Both the position numbers and the translations under genes were made by a program. Under the pieces are notes generated by a model. It saw only the letters and a program-made list of their open reading frames with translations. It was not told where the DNA came from and ran no database searches. Positions 36,679 through 44,848 of a stretch of DNA of 64,000 nucleotides are shown piece after piece (position 1 is the stretch's first letter; each line of letters begins with the position of its first letter). The stretch is from the NCBI GenBank assembly GCA_021800105.1, contig JAJYZI010000001.1:1-64000 (forward strand), read 5' to 3'. The stretch comes from Thermoplasmata archaeon (GTDB taxonomy: Archaea; Thermoplasmatota; Thermoplasmata; Thermoplasmatales; Thermoplasmataceae).

Positions 36679-37602
36679 TTACTGCAATATCTTGTCAACG
36701 AAACTGTTTGCTGGATCGACCAGTGATTTTCCGTTCTTTTCCACTGACTGAAGTGCAGGAGGCGATGTCAAGTAATCCTTTACATGTTCATTCAGCCTTC
36801 TGGGGAAGCTCGGTATCGTGTTGTTCTCAAAGAAAACGCCTGTTGGTATCCTCTTATCCATCTCAAGTGCTTTCATGAAAGCACGCTGATAGATTTCCTC
36901 ATAATGATCAGCACTACTCTCATTGATTGTGGGATTCCATGTCTTGTCATCTTCAAGCTTGTAAACCTTCTGCCTGTAAACTTCCATTGTGTTTATGTTG
37001 TTGTACGTCGGGCATGGCTGCAGAACATCGATAAGAGAAGATCCATCATGCATTATTGATCTCTTGATGATATCCTTAAGCTGCTTGGTGTCGAATGAGA
37101 ATCCCCGGGCCACGAAGGTATAACCGGATGCAAGCGCGAGAGCAACAGGATTTACCTGCCCGAATACATTTGGCCTGGTAAGAGACTTTGTCTGCATACC
37201 GAGAGCCATGGTGGGAGCAGCCTGTCCTTTTGTCAAGCCGTAAACTTGGTTATCGAAAAGTACCACAGTTATGCCAGTATTTCTTCTTCCTTCAGCTACA
37301 AAATGTCCAGCACCGATTGAAAGAAGATCACCATCTCCTCCTGTAAGAACGACCTTGAGATTCGGGTTTGCCAGCTTTACACCGGTAGCAAACGGTATTC
37401 CCCTGCCGTGTAGAGTGTGCATTCCAGCCGCGTTTACATAGTGAGGGGTCTTCCCAGAGCAGCCTATTCCTGAAACCATGGCAAGATTCTTCGGATCCAG
37501 GTTCAGTTCAGTGAACGCCTGCGTAAGGGCTGTTAAAATGCCAAAATCCCCGCATCCGGGGCACCAGTCAATTGCCACATCAGTTCTAAAATTATGCACC
37601 AT
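36679..37602 (-). CDS. 2-oxoacid:ferredoxin oxidoreductase, beta subunit
   Basis: Thiamine-diphosphate subunit that decarboxylates pyruvate or other 2-oxoacids and reduces ferredoxin. The TPP-binding region is GGDGDLLSIGAGHFVEAGRRN-like near residue 88 with DNQVYGLTKGQ following; cysteines in CPGCGDFG and GIGCSGKTPHY fit the ligands of the 4Fe-4S cluster. At 307 residues it is the usual size. It overlaps the alpha gene by 11 nt. Which oxoacid is used (pyruvate, 2-oxoglutarate or branched-chain) cannot be decided from motifs alone; archaeal two-subunit enzymes are often broad. Confidence 0.93.
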   Translation of the reverse strand: MVHNFRTDVAIDWCPGCGDFGILTALTQAFTELNLDPKNLAMVSGIGCSGKTPHYVNAAGMHTLHGRGIPFATGVKLANPNLKVVLTGGDGDLLSIGAGHFVAEGRRNTGITVVLFDNQVYGLTKGQAAPTMALGMQTKSLTRPNVFGQVNPVALALASGYTFVARGFSFDTKQLKDIIKRSIMHDGSSLIDVLQPCPTYNNINTMEVYRQKVYKLEDDKTWNPTINESSADHYEEIYQRAFMKALEMDKRIPTGVFFENNTIPSFPRRLNEHVKDYLTSPPALQSVEKNGKSLVDPANSFVDKILQ

Positions 37603-39490
37603 TTTCCAACACCACTACTTTTTCCTTCTTTTCTATTATCCTAAGCGAAGCGTCAATCACTTCATCTTCTGTTACATGTCGACCATTATATTTTAGGATC
37701 AGATTCTCAACGTCAATACCGGTATTCATCTTGATGACCTTGCATGCCTGAGCCGTCATGTTGCTTTCCACTCCAATCACAATCTTTGCCTTCTTTAGCA
37801 CTTCAGAAACAAACTTTGAAGGGAAAGGTTCAAACATCTTAATATAAAGAAGGTTTGCTTTTATTCCCTTCTTTCCAAGGGCATCGATGACATCAAGTAC
37901 AAGCCCCTTCTGGCTTCCCCATGTCATAAAAGTAACATCTGCTTTGGCAGGTCCAAGAACAACAGCTCGTTCAGAGATTGGTATCTCCTCCTCGGCAGTC
38001 TGGAGTTTGAGAAATCTCTTCTCCATTTGCCTGTCCCTCATCCAGGTGTCCTCTGTGACATGACCTTTCTCGTCATGTTCATCGCCGGTAAGCCAGAATA
38101 TATCTTTGCCAAAATAACCTATGGGGGAAATACCGTTCTTTGTATCAAGCGTGAATCTTGAAAACGAGTCCTTCCCATCTGACCTGTCTGGCTGCTGTAT
38201 ATTTATGGATGATCCATCCGGGATATCGACCAATTCAGTTGTGTTTGCAAGGTTCTTGTCAATAAGGTGTATAACAGGTAGTTGATATCTTTGAGCATAA
38301 TTCAGCGCACGGGCAGAGTCCTCTATGCACTCTTTCACATCGCCTGAAGAAATGACCATTCTTGGAAATTCACCATGACCAGTGTGAAGGGCAAAAAGCA
38401 GATCAGATTGCCCGTTTCTTGTCGGAAGTCCCGTACTCGGCCCTCCCCTCTGGTATAATGTCACAACAAGAGGGATCTCATCCATTCCAGCAAAGGATAT
38501 AGCCTCTGCCATGAGCGAAAAACCGGGACCGCTTGTAGCAGTAGCGCTCCTGGTCCCAGTCATTGCAGCACCTGATGCCATATTTATCGCAGAAATCTCG
38601 TCCTCTGCCTGAACCACAGTGACACCGCCTGTTATAAGGTTGGTGTTCTCGCCATCCATCCACTTGAGTTCTTCGTGCTCTTCCAATATAGTGCTTTCGT
38701 CGCTTGCGGGAGTTATTGGGTAATAGGTCTGGAACCTAAGTCCGCCGAGAACTTTACCAATTGCTGATCCATCATTTCCAGTAAGAAGCATCTTCTTACC
38801 CATTTCGAGATCAGGAAGGTTCTTTATTCTCAGCTTATGATTGGCGCAATAATCATAAGCCGCATCAACGACCTTTATATTTGGTCCTATCACCTTTTCC
38901 TTGTTTCCGAATACGCTCTTTATAACTTTCTCAACATAGTTCTTGTCTATTCCAAGAACAGCAAGAGTTGCCGCGGCTCCGAACGTGTTGAAATATCTGG
39001 TCGGAGTCCCATCGGGAACAGCTTCAGACACCACATTACCAAAAGAGATTGGAATTGGGAGAGCGCCTTTTGACTTCATATAATCGAGGACGCCCCTCAC
39101 GTTGAGCGTATGTCCTGCGCTTTCAAGCATTTCCTTGATCCTTCTTGAGGTGTCCCTCATAATCATCCTTGCCTGTGAAAGCTCAGATGTCTCGAAGTCT
39201 GCATCATAAAGCACTCGTGTTCCTTTTGAAATATCCTCGTGATGCTCGAAGATTGTATCAGGGTCGAGTGCAACAAGTATGTCGACAGGGTACTTCAGTG
39301 AACGGACTTGAGAATTCTTCACACGAAGGTGCACATAACTGTGCCTCCCCTTGATGTTGGAATGGAACTCCCTCACAGAAATTACCTGGTATCCAGAGTA
39401 GGCAAATGCCTTGCTGATCATGTTAGAAGCAGTGTCGATACCGCCACCCTGCGGTCCACCGATCACGATGCTGAGATCTACATTTTCCAT
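37592..39490 (-). CDS. 2-oxoacid:ferredoxin oxidoreductase, fused gamma-alpha subunit
   Basis: Partner of the beta subunit. The first 190 residues form the gamma domain (GGPQGGGIDTASNMISKAF), and the rest is the alpha subunit with YYPITPASDESTILEEH, the conserved YPITP motif that contacts the substrate. A gamma-alpha fusion with a separate beta is the layout of Sulfolobus and Thermoplasma enzymes. A TATA element (39511-39520) is centred 25 nt before the ATG, so the transcript is predicted to be leaderless. Confidence 0.93.
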   Translation of the reverse strand: MENVDLSIVIGGPQGGGIDTASNMISKAFAYSGYQVISVREFHSNIKGRHSYVHLRVKNSQVRSLKYPVDILVALDPDTIFEHHEDISKGTRVLYDADFETSELSQARMIMRDTSRRIKEMLESAGHTLNVRGVLDYMKSKGALPIPISFGNVVSEAVPDGTPTRYFNTFGAAATLAVLGIDKNYVEKVIKSVFGNKEKVIGPNIKVVDAAYDYCANHKLRIKNLPDLEMGKKMLLTGNDGSAIGKVLGGLRFQTYYPITPASDESTILEEHEELKWMDGENTNLITGGVTVVQAEDEISAINMASGAAMTGTRSATATSGPGFSLMAEAISFAGMDEIPLVVTLYQRGGPSTGLPTRNGQSDLLFALHTGHGEFPRMVISSGDVKECIEDSARALNYAQRYQLPVIHLIDKNLANTTELVDIPDGSSINIQQPDRSDGKDSFSRFTLDTKNGISPIGYFGKDIFWLTGDEHDEKGHVTEDTWMRDRQMEKRFLKLQTAEEEIPISERAVVLGPAKADVTFMTWGSQKGLVLDVIDALGKKGIKANLLYIKMFEPFPSKFVSEVLKKAKIVIGVESNMTAQACKVIKMNTGIDVENLILKYNGRHVTEDEVIDASLRIIEKKEKVVVLENGA

Positions 39491-39510
39491 AACGCCAAGA
39501 ATAGCAAATC

Positions 39511-39520
39511 AATTAATATA
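39511..39520 (-). promoter_or_regulatory. TATA box of the oxidoreductase operon
   Basis: TATATTAATT on the minus strand is centred 25 nt before the start codon at 39490, the spacing expected for leaderless transcription. Confidence 0.5.
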
Positions 39521-39615
39521 CTTTTTATGAGCGCTACTGCTAAATTGCAGGAAAAGCAGAATTATCTGATCCTCAGGCTCAAAGAATTTATTATGTATAG
39601 CCCTATGCGGTAGAC

Positions 39616-39909
39616 GTGTTTGCAATCTACTTCCTTAAACCTGAAAACAGGTCCGCAGTGGATACAATGAAAGACGATGATCTCATAGGCCGTCAATCGA
39701 TCATAACAAAAGATGCGTCTTCCTTTGATTTCAAGGATCCGGGCTTGATAGTATTAGTTGAAGGATCCGCCGATGCCATTAACGCCGTCGATTCCAGGCT
39801 AGGTTCCTTGATGGAAAAACTGGATAAGGATAGATCTGATCGATTGTACGCTCTTATAAAAGAGGAAGAGAAGAAGGCAGACGAGGGTATGGGGTTCCTT
39901 TTTGGCTAA
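39616..39909 (+). CDS. Uncharacterised 97-residue protein preceding UPF0200 kinase
   Basis: Small soluble protein with an opening strand FAIYFLKPENRSAV, a central strand LIVLVEGSADAINAVDSRLG and a charged C-terminal helix (DKDRSDRLYALIKEEEKKADEG). The alternating strands and helices suggest a ferredoxin-like alpha/beta fold. No family was recognised. The start is a GTG with a TATA-like ATTATGTATA about 25 nt before it. It overlaps the UPF0200 kinase by 8 nt, so the two products probably act together. Confidence 0.65.
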   Translation: MFAIYFLKPENRSAVDTMKDDDLIGRQSIITKDASSFDFKDPGLIVLVEGSADAINAVDSRLGSLMEKLDKDRSDRLYALIKEEEKKADEGMGFLFG

Positions 39910-40450
39910 GAAAGTTCTCGTGGTCACAGGAATGCCAGGCGCAGGCAAGGACGAGTTTATCTCTGTTGCCCGAGAAATTGGGTTCGCTGATTTTCACATG
40001 GGCAACACTGTAAGGAAGTATGCTGCGGTCGAGGGGATCCCGTCAACGGATTCTGATATTGGTGATTTTGCCTCAAGGGAGAGGGTTCTCAGGGGCAAGG
40101 ACATATGGGCAAGAAGAACCATAGAGACCATAAGTGACTCAGACAGGATTATTATAGACGGGTTACGTAACCAGGAAGAGTTGGACTTTTTCAAGAAAGT
40201 AGAGGGTCATGTATTTGTTGTTGCAATTTTTGCAAACCGTGCCACAAGACTTTCCCGCATATTGAAGAGGAACAGGCCGGATGACATTAAGAGCCTGGAA
40301 GAACTAATAGAAAGAGACAACCGTGAACTTTCGTGGGGGATTGCGAAAGCCATAGTCCTTTCGGATTATCTTGTCGTCAATGACACTACGCTGGAGCATT
40401 TCAGGCAACAGTCGCGTAGACTTCTGGCTGAAGTGTCAGAAATTTCATAA
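39902..40450 (+). CDS. UPF0200-family P-loop kinase-like protein
   Basis: Predicted nucleotide kinase of 182 residues related to dephospho-CoA kinase and adenylate kinase. Walker A is VTGMPGAGKDEF (about residues 8-19); DSDRIIIDGLRNQEEL has the Walker B/DG pattern; NRATRLSRILKRNRPDD is the likely lid with arginines. The UPF0200 family is archaeal and uncharacterised. The start is a TTG inside the preceding gene (TTGGCTAAG), and its 3' end overlaps convergent purQ by 6 nt. Confidence 0.8.
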   Translation: MAKKVLVVTGMPGAGKDEFISVAREIGFADFHMGNTVRKYAAVEGIPSTDSDIGDFASRERVLRGKDIWARRTIETISDSDRIIIDGLRNQEELDFFKKVEGHVFVVAIFANRATRLSRILKRNRPDDIKSLEELIERDNRELSWGIAKAIVLSDYLVVNDTTLEHFRQQSRRLLAEVSEIS

Positions 40451-41188
40451 TGATTTTGAATAGGCGACAACTGCGTCGAAAAATTGCTTTCCTGCTGTAG
40501 GTTCAAGCTTTTCTGAGGCCTGATATGTATAATAGATCCTTTCAGGGTGAGGCATGAGCCCTATTGCATTCCCATAAGTATTTGAAAGTGCTGCTATATT
40601 TCGGTAAGAGCCGTTTGGATTCCATGGATAACCGGCAAGTTTTCCGTCTGCGTCAACATACTGTAAGAGAATGTTTCCTTGATCACTTAGTGACATGAAG
40701 GTGCTTTCTGGATCATCGAGAACGACGCGTCCTTCGGAGTGGGCCACCGGTATCTCCCAGGAATTCCTGCCTGAGTATGCCGATCCAATCATTCTGTTTT
40801 TGGATGCTATTCTTACAAAAACCTTCCTGCACTCGAATCTACCGGAAGAGTTGAAGGTAAGAGTAACTTTCTTCTCCAGATCTGAAGACCCAGGAAGCAG
40901 GCCAAGTTCTACCATAACCTGGAATCCGTTACATACACCAATAATCGGCCTGTGCGAGTCATCAAAGTTCAGGATGTCGTGACCTGAAGCGGCCCCGATT
41001 CTTGCTGCAAATATCGCCCCGGCTCTCACATAGTCCCCAGCAGAGAAACCTCCTGGAAAAAATATGATGTCAAAATCCGTCAGCTTCTTGCTGTGATCTT
41101 CAAGCTGCTTGATGTGAACATATTGCGGATCGGCACCCGATCGCTTGAAGCTCTGATATGCCTCATACTCGCAGTTTGTTCCTTCCAT
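40445..41188 (-). CDS. purQ: Phosphoribosylformylglycinamidine synthase, glutaminase subunit
   Basis: Class I glutamine amidotransferase that supplies ammonia to PurL in purine synthesis. The nucleophile is Cys86 in IIGVCNGFQVM, with His and Glu in MPHPERIYY. The first ATG gives MEGTNCEYEA and omits the first beta strand (family form KIAVIRFPGTNC). That strand is encoded upstream in the same frame as PTAAIVR, but the frame back to the L40e stop TAA (41228-41230) contains no ATG, GTG or TTG. The true start is therefore unclear: a rare codon such as ATA or ACG, readthrough of the L40e stop, or a sequence error. No purL or purS lies in the window. Confidence 0.88.
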   Translation of the reverse strand: MEGTNCEYEAYQSFKRSGADPQYVHIKQLEDHSKKLTDFDIIFFPGGFSAGDYVRAGAIFAARIGAASGHDILNFDDSHRPIIGVCNGFQVMVELGLLPGSSDLEKKVTLTFNSSGRFECRKVFVRIASKNRMIGSAYSGRNSWEIPVAHSEGRVVLDDPESTFMSLSDQGNILLQYVDADGKLAGYPWNPNGSYRNIAALSNTYGNAIGLMPHPERIYYTYQASEKLEPTAGKQFFDAVVAYSKSL

Positions 41189-41227
41189 CCTTACTATTGC
41201 AGCAGTGGGCTGGCCGGAAGAATCCGT

Positions 41228-41377
41228 TTACTGACCGCCCCTTCTCTCCTTTGCTTTCATTCTGAGATCGGGAGAACCGCATTTCCTGCACCTCTTTGCT
41301 GTTGGTGCATTCCTTGCATTGCATTTCATGCATATTTTTTTATTTAATCTTCTTTCGACTGCTTCTGGAAACGGCAT
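41228..41377 (-). CDS. rpl40e: 50S ribosomal protein L40e (not in ORF track)
   Basis: A 49-residue zinc-ribbon ribosomal protein too short for the ORF track. Translation gives [20 protein letters not shown] at the start, then CRKCG and [12 protein letters not shown] at the end; the four cysteines form CxxC-x10-CxxC and the whole matches the archaeal L40e pattern (fused to ubiquitin in eukaryotes). The ATG at 41377 fits the family start. It lies 138 nt after the site-2 protease gene on the same strand. Its stop codon TAA is in frame with the following purQ sequence. Confidence 0.93.
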   Translation of the reverse strand: MPFPEAVERRLNKKICMKCNARNAPTAKRCRKCGSPDLRMKAKERRGGQ

Positions 41378-41515
41378 CTGTGTACACTTCCCTGTATTAT
41401 CGCTACGTTCACCTGATTGTTTACTCCCTAATAATTCTTATACTGCATCCCGTACGATCAAGAGGGAAAATTCTCTGAGTGGCTACCTTGTTCATCTTAA
41501 GCGACTGCGTTCTGA
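41378..41515 (-). other. Leader region of L40e
   Basis: This 138-nt gap contains a TATA-like GTATAAGA (minus strand, near 41441), some 60 nt before the L40e ATG. A 24-codon frame (beginning MNKVATQRI) occurs in it but shows no family pattern and is not called as a gene. Confidence 0.35.
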
Positions 41516-43072
41516 TTAGATTATCCTTGGTATCAGAAGCTCCCAGAATATAAGAAACACAATGAAGAGCCCCAGATAGTTCGCAATTGCACTTGCCGTC
41601 TTCTCGTTCGAAAGAGACTTGATTTTCCTTTTAGTTCCAAATATGTAAATGGTGTCTTTCAGGAACTGCCCGCCGTCAGTAATAAGGATTGGCAAGGCGT
41701 TCGTCAGGCCAAGAAGAAAACTCAACCAGAAGATCCAGAATAGCATGTTGGTTGAGAACCAGAACAATGGAGCATAGAATGGGGTTGCGAACAGTGATGC
41801 CAGGCTTGCAGGTACAGGTGATAATCCCTGAAAAGGAAGAGAAAGGGTCGTGAAGAATCCCTGGGTCCCCCCATAAATTGCATCTGCGCCAAACACCGTT
41901 GACTTGATAAAACTCATTGGATATCCAGCTATGCCTAGATAGGAAGTTGTAACGCCTAGGAAACTCTCACTCTTATACGAAGGAGAATTTAGACCTGGAG
42001 CGTATTGCGCATAATAGTCATATTTCGAGGCGGTGGTGAGATTGACTGTCTGATATGTGACTGCGGATGATAGATTAGAATATATCATTGTTATGGACAC
42101 TGTGGTATCAGGAGGAATAGCATCCAGCGCGTTTGTAAGAGAGGTCTGGTTATATATTGGGGTGGCGCCCACGTAAGCTATTATTCCACCGGGAAGAATT
42201 GTGTTATATGCAGGATAACCACTCAGGGTACCAGATACTACAAGGCCAGCTGGTAAATCCTGGTTTTTGAGAACGCCTCCAGAAAGTATGCCGGCTTTTG
42301 TCATGGTACCAGGAAGAATTGTAGAGTTCTGAAGCTCGTTCAGTAAATTGTTCCCACTGTAATTGCCAAAACTAACCAATTCAGATCCTGGGAGAATTAC
42401 GCCTGAAACAGGGGACCCGGAAGCAACCTGTTGCACGTAAGCCCCCGGCTGATATGCATGAACCGAGGGCATAAGCAGAAAAACGAGGATTAGGAAAGCT
42501 ATAAGAGCAATAATTATGTTTATTGAGGGGCCAGCTGCAAATACACGTCGTCTTACGACAGGATCTGCCGCCATCATAGCTTCCTGTTCCGGCTCAACAA
42601 ATGCACCAATCGGGATTATGAAAAAGAGTGCTCCGACTGAAGATACTGGAAGTCCGTGTTTTCTTGCAGTTATTCCGTGCATAAGTTCATGTATCACTAC
42701 TGAGAAGATCAGGGCTACCGATCCATAAAGAAGTGGAATATCTCTGTTTATACCCGGAAGCACAATATATTCAGTAAGTGGAACAGAAACGACCTCCTTG
42801 ATTTGTGTGGCAAGGTAACTTTCATACAGGAGCAGGGCAATTCCGCCTATTAAAAAAACAAGAACTATTACAACTGAAATTTTTGAAAAAAGTTTGGACC
42901 CATTCACTCTTGAAACACGATCAAGGACTCCCCTGTTCTTAACTGCCTTAAGCATGAGAAATGGCCCATATACCTGGAAATTCTTTGTTTTAGCTATTCG
43001 TCCGGAAAGAGCGGTTAGAACAACTATCCATGCGATAATTAACAGAATCGCTAATTCCAGACCACTGATCAT
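41516..43072 (-). CDS. Site-2 protease-like M50 metalloprotease
   Basis: Intramembrane zinc protease of 518 residues. The first catalytic motif is HELMHGITARKHG (HExxH) in a hydrophobic helix near residue 128; the second is NALPILITDGGQFLKD (NxxPxxxxDG) near residue 465. Between them lies a large extracytoplasmic region of about 230 residues with a PDZ-like part. This is the topology of archaeal S2P proteins that release membrane-bound regulators or remove protein remnants. It does not overlap its neighbours. Confidence 0.9.
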   Translation of the reverse strand: MISGLELAILLIIAWIVVLTALSGRIAKTKNFQVYGPFLMLKAVKNRGVLDRVSRVNGSKLFSKISVVIVLVFLIGGIALLLYESYLATQIKEVVSVPLTEYIVLPGINRDIPLLYGSVALIFSVVIHELMHGITARKHGLPVSSVGALFFIIPIGAFVEPEQEAMMAADPVVRRRVFAAGPSINIIIALIAFLILVFLLMPSVHAYQPGAYVQQVASGSPVSGVILPGSELVSFGNYSGNNLLNELQNSTILPGTMTKAGILSGGVLKNQDLPAGLVVSGTLSGYPAYNTILPGGIIAYVGATPIYNQTSLTNALDAIPPDTTVSITMIYSNLSSAVTYQTVNLTTASKYDYYAQYAPGLNSPSYKSESFLGVTTSYLGIAGYPMSFIKSTVFGADAIYGGTQGFFTTLSLPFQGLSPVPASLASLFATPFYAPLFWFSTNMLFWIFWLSFLLGLTNALPILITDGGQFLKDTIYIFGTKRKIKSLSNEKTASAIANYLGLFIVFLIFWELLIPRII

Positions 43073-43152
43073 TGACGCCTAATTTCTCACAGATATTACT
43101 CTTTTTCCTCGAAGAATGGAAAATGGCTCGGGATATATTTGTTAATTGTGTA

Positions 43153-44091
43153 TCAGATCCAGTCCCATACCGAATCGCTAAGTCCCGAGTAGTATTCAAG
43201 TGCGGCTTTAGATTCAGGTTCTCGCATCAATGACCCGAATAATATTGAAATGTATTCCTCAGCTTCCGGCGTCGGTAAAAACGTCGTGACATAAAGCCTG
43301 CCCTCCATTATGCTGAGGAATACCTGGAACCTGGGGATTCTAGCTTCGCCCATCTGCTTTCTCATTTCCATCAATTTCTGTACCTTGAAGTATGCTTCGT
43401 AGATATTATCCTTCTGGGAAATAACATTGAAACCGTTTTCCGCAAGTGAAGTGGTGGTGAATACTAGAACCTTAAGGCCATGTTCATAAGAGGATGCCCC
43501 TACGATCTCTCCTATTGCTTCTTCAGATAGCATGTTTAAATTTGAGACAAGTGGATCATCGATCGGTGCATTCAATGAATATTTTACAACGGAGAGGGGA
43601 ACATATCTGTTGAGATCCTCCATTCTGGCTCTCATCGGCCTGGAAGCGGTCAGGCTGACTATACGGAAGTCTGGGCTAATTCCAACAAAGCCGGAGAGGA
43701 TTTCATGAATCGCATGCATCTTGCTGCTGCTGAACCTGAAATCAATGAAAAGCTCGTTCTTGAACATGTAAGTGTCATTAAGAGCAACTGATGGAGCTTC
43801 TAACAGGTTTGTAATAACTATCATATTTTCCTGATTCCTAATCCTTTCAGCTATAGTGTAATACGACCTCTTCGCGATCACATCACTCCTGGAAAGAATA
43901 GGAGAAATGATAGTATTGGATCTCCCCATCATGTGGAAAAATAACTGCAGGTAGAGGTCTGTCGATTCGGTGAAAATATACGCCTGAAACCTCTCTTCGG
44001 TTCTTGAGAGAAGATCAAAGAGTTCGGATCTGAGCTTGATTGCTAATACACACTGTGTGTCAAGCTTCCCGTCTGCAATGCTAATTCTCAT
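43153..44091 (-). CDS. Unknown 312-residue protein paired with a membrane protein
   Basis: Soluble alpha/beta protein with no recognised domain and no cysteine motif. Segments such as IIVITNLLEAPSV (written MIVITNLLEAPSVA), DFRIVSLTASRPMRARM and GLKVLVFTTTSLAENG look like parallel strands followed by helices, and RFQVFLSIMEGRLYVTTFLPTPEAEEYI may be a second domain. The ATG follows the stop of the 4-helix membrane protein with no spacing, so the two are co-translated. A regulatory or sensor role beside the membrane protein is only a guess. Confidence 0.6.
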   Translation of the reverse strand: MRISIADGKLDTQCVLAIKLRSELFDLLSRTEERFQAYIFTESTDLYLQLFFHMMGRSNTIISPILSRSDVIAKRSYYTIAERIRNQENMIVITNLLEAPSVALNDTYMFKNELFIDFRFSSSKMHAIHEILSGFVGISPDFRIVSLTASRPMRARMEDLNRYVPLSVVKYSLNAPIDDPLVSNLNMLSEEAIGEIVGASSYEHGLKVLVFTTTSLAENGFNVISQKDNIYEAYFKVQKLMEMRKQMGEARIPRFQVFLSIMEGRLYVTTFLPTPEAEEYISILFGSLMREPESKAALEYYSGLSDSVWDWI

Positions 44092-44580
44092 TTAAATTTC
44101 CTCTGGTCTGAACAATGCCGTTTCCTTTCCTCTCTCTATGCCCACAAGATAGAATCCCGCCGCAGCCGAAATCATTGCAGATACTGCACTCATTGCCATT
44201 CCTATCGAGAATCCAAAAAATTGGCCATAGTACAAGAAGAGCCAGCCGTTGGCAATCGCACCAATCACGGAAAGCAATACAATAATGCTTACAATCTTGA
44301 TTCCTACGTTAGGGTAACTTTTTGAGACGGCAACGAGAATTATTGTGATTAGCAAGATTAGTACTGCATTGCCTATGTGCAACGCTACCAGAAGATAGTG
44401 CTGAAAGTAGTAAAGGAGTATTGTCGTAAATGGCTTTTGCACAATCTGAAGGTTCAACTCAAGATTAATGCTCATGCCCAGCCAGAATTGTATTCCCATG
44501 AGCATTAGAAAGATCATTAGCGTGTTTCTGATCATTTTTGTTTTAGCAGTCCAGTCCTTTATTGCCTTATTATCTATCAA
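44092..44580 (-). CDS. Unknown four-helix membrane protein
   Basis: Protein of 162 residues with four helices (about 17-36, 53-84, 92-115 and 120-145). Two His residues lie in the second helix (YFQHYLLVALHIGNA), a pattern seen in small heme- or quinone-binding proteins, but no matching partner His set is visible in the other helices. The family was not recognised. It is the first gene of the pair with the 312-residue protein, and has a TATA-like GTCATAAAG about 30 nt before the ATG. Confidence 0.6.
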   Translation of the reverse strand: MIDNKAIKDWTAKTKMIRNTLMIFLMLMGIQFWLGMSINLELNLQIVQKPFTTILLYYFQHYLLVALHIGNAVLILLITIILVAVSKSYPNVGIKIVSIIVLLSVIGAIANGWLFLYYGQFFGFSIGMAMSAVSAMISAAAGFYLVGIERGKETALFRPEEI

Positions 44581-44595
44581 ATTTTACAGCCCTCT

Positions 44596-44607
44596 AATTC
44601 TAGAATT
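44596..44607. promoter_or_regulatory. 12-bp palindrome at the promoter of the membrane-protein pair
   Basis: AATTCTAGAATT is a perfect palindrome between the TATA-like box (about 44609-44617, minus strand) and the ATG at 44580, a position where a bound repressor would block initiation. A second inverted repeat, CCTGCA-AAC-TGCAGG, follows at 44621-44635 on the upstream side of the TATA box. Confidence 0.4.
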
Positions 44608-44848
44608 GTCATAAAGTGATCCTGCAAACTGCAGGTTCCAACTTTTGTTCCCCCCGGTTTGAATGTTTTTGAGTTTCGGATGCTAACTAATAACATTAAT
44701 CGGACGATAAATATCACATATAAGCCATTTTGGTTAAGGTCTCAATCAGAAAGTTTCCGTTCATTATAACGAGATCCTCATCTTGCCTGCATATCGTGAC
44801 TTATAGCTTGGAGTTGGCTAATTGTTTTCATTTCTCGAGCGGAATAGG

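Noticed and set aside
39527-39613. 28-codon ORF (MSATAKLQEKQ...) upstream of the 97-aa gene
   Set aside because: It is placed too close to the oxidoreductase promoter for its own TATA box, has no family pattern and could be chance.
41378-41515. 24-codon frame MNKVATQRI... upstream of L40e
   Set aside because: It ends before the likely L40e promoter, lacks a family pattern and is short enough to be random.
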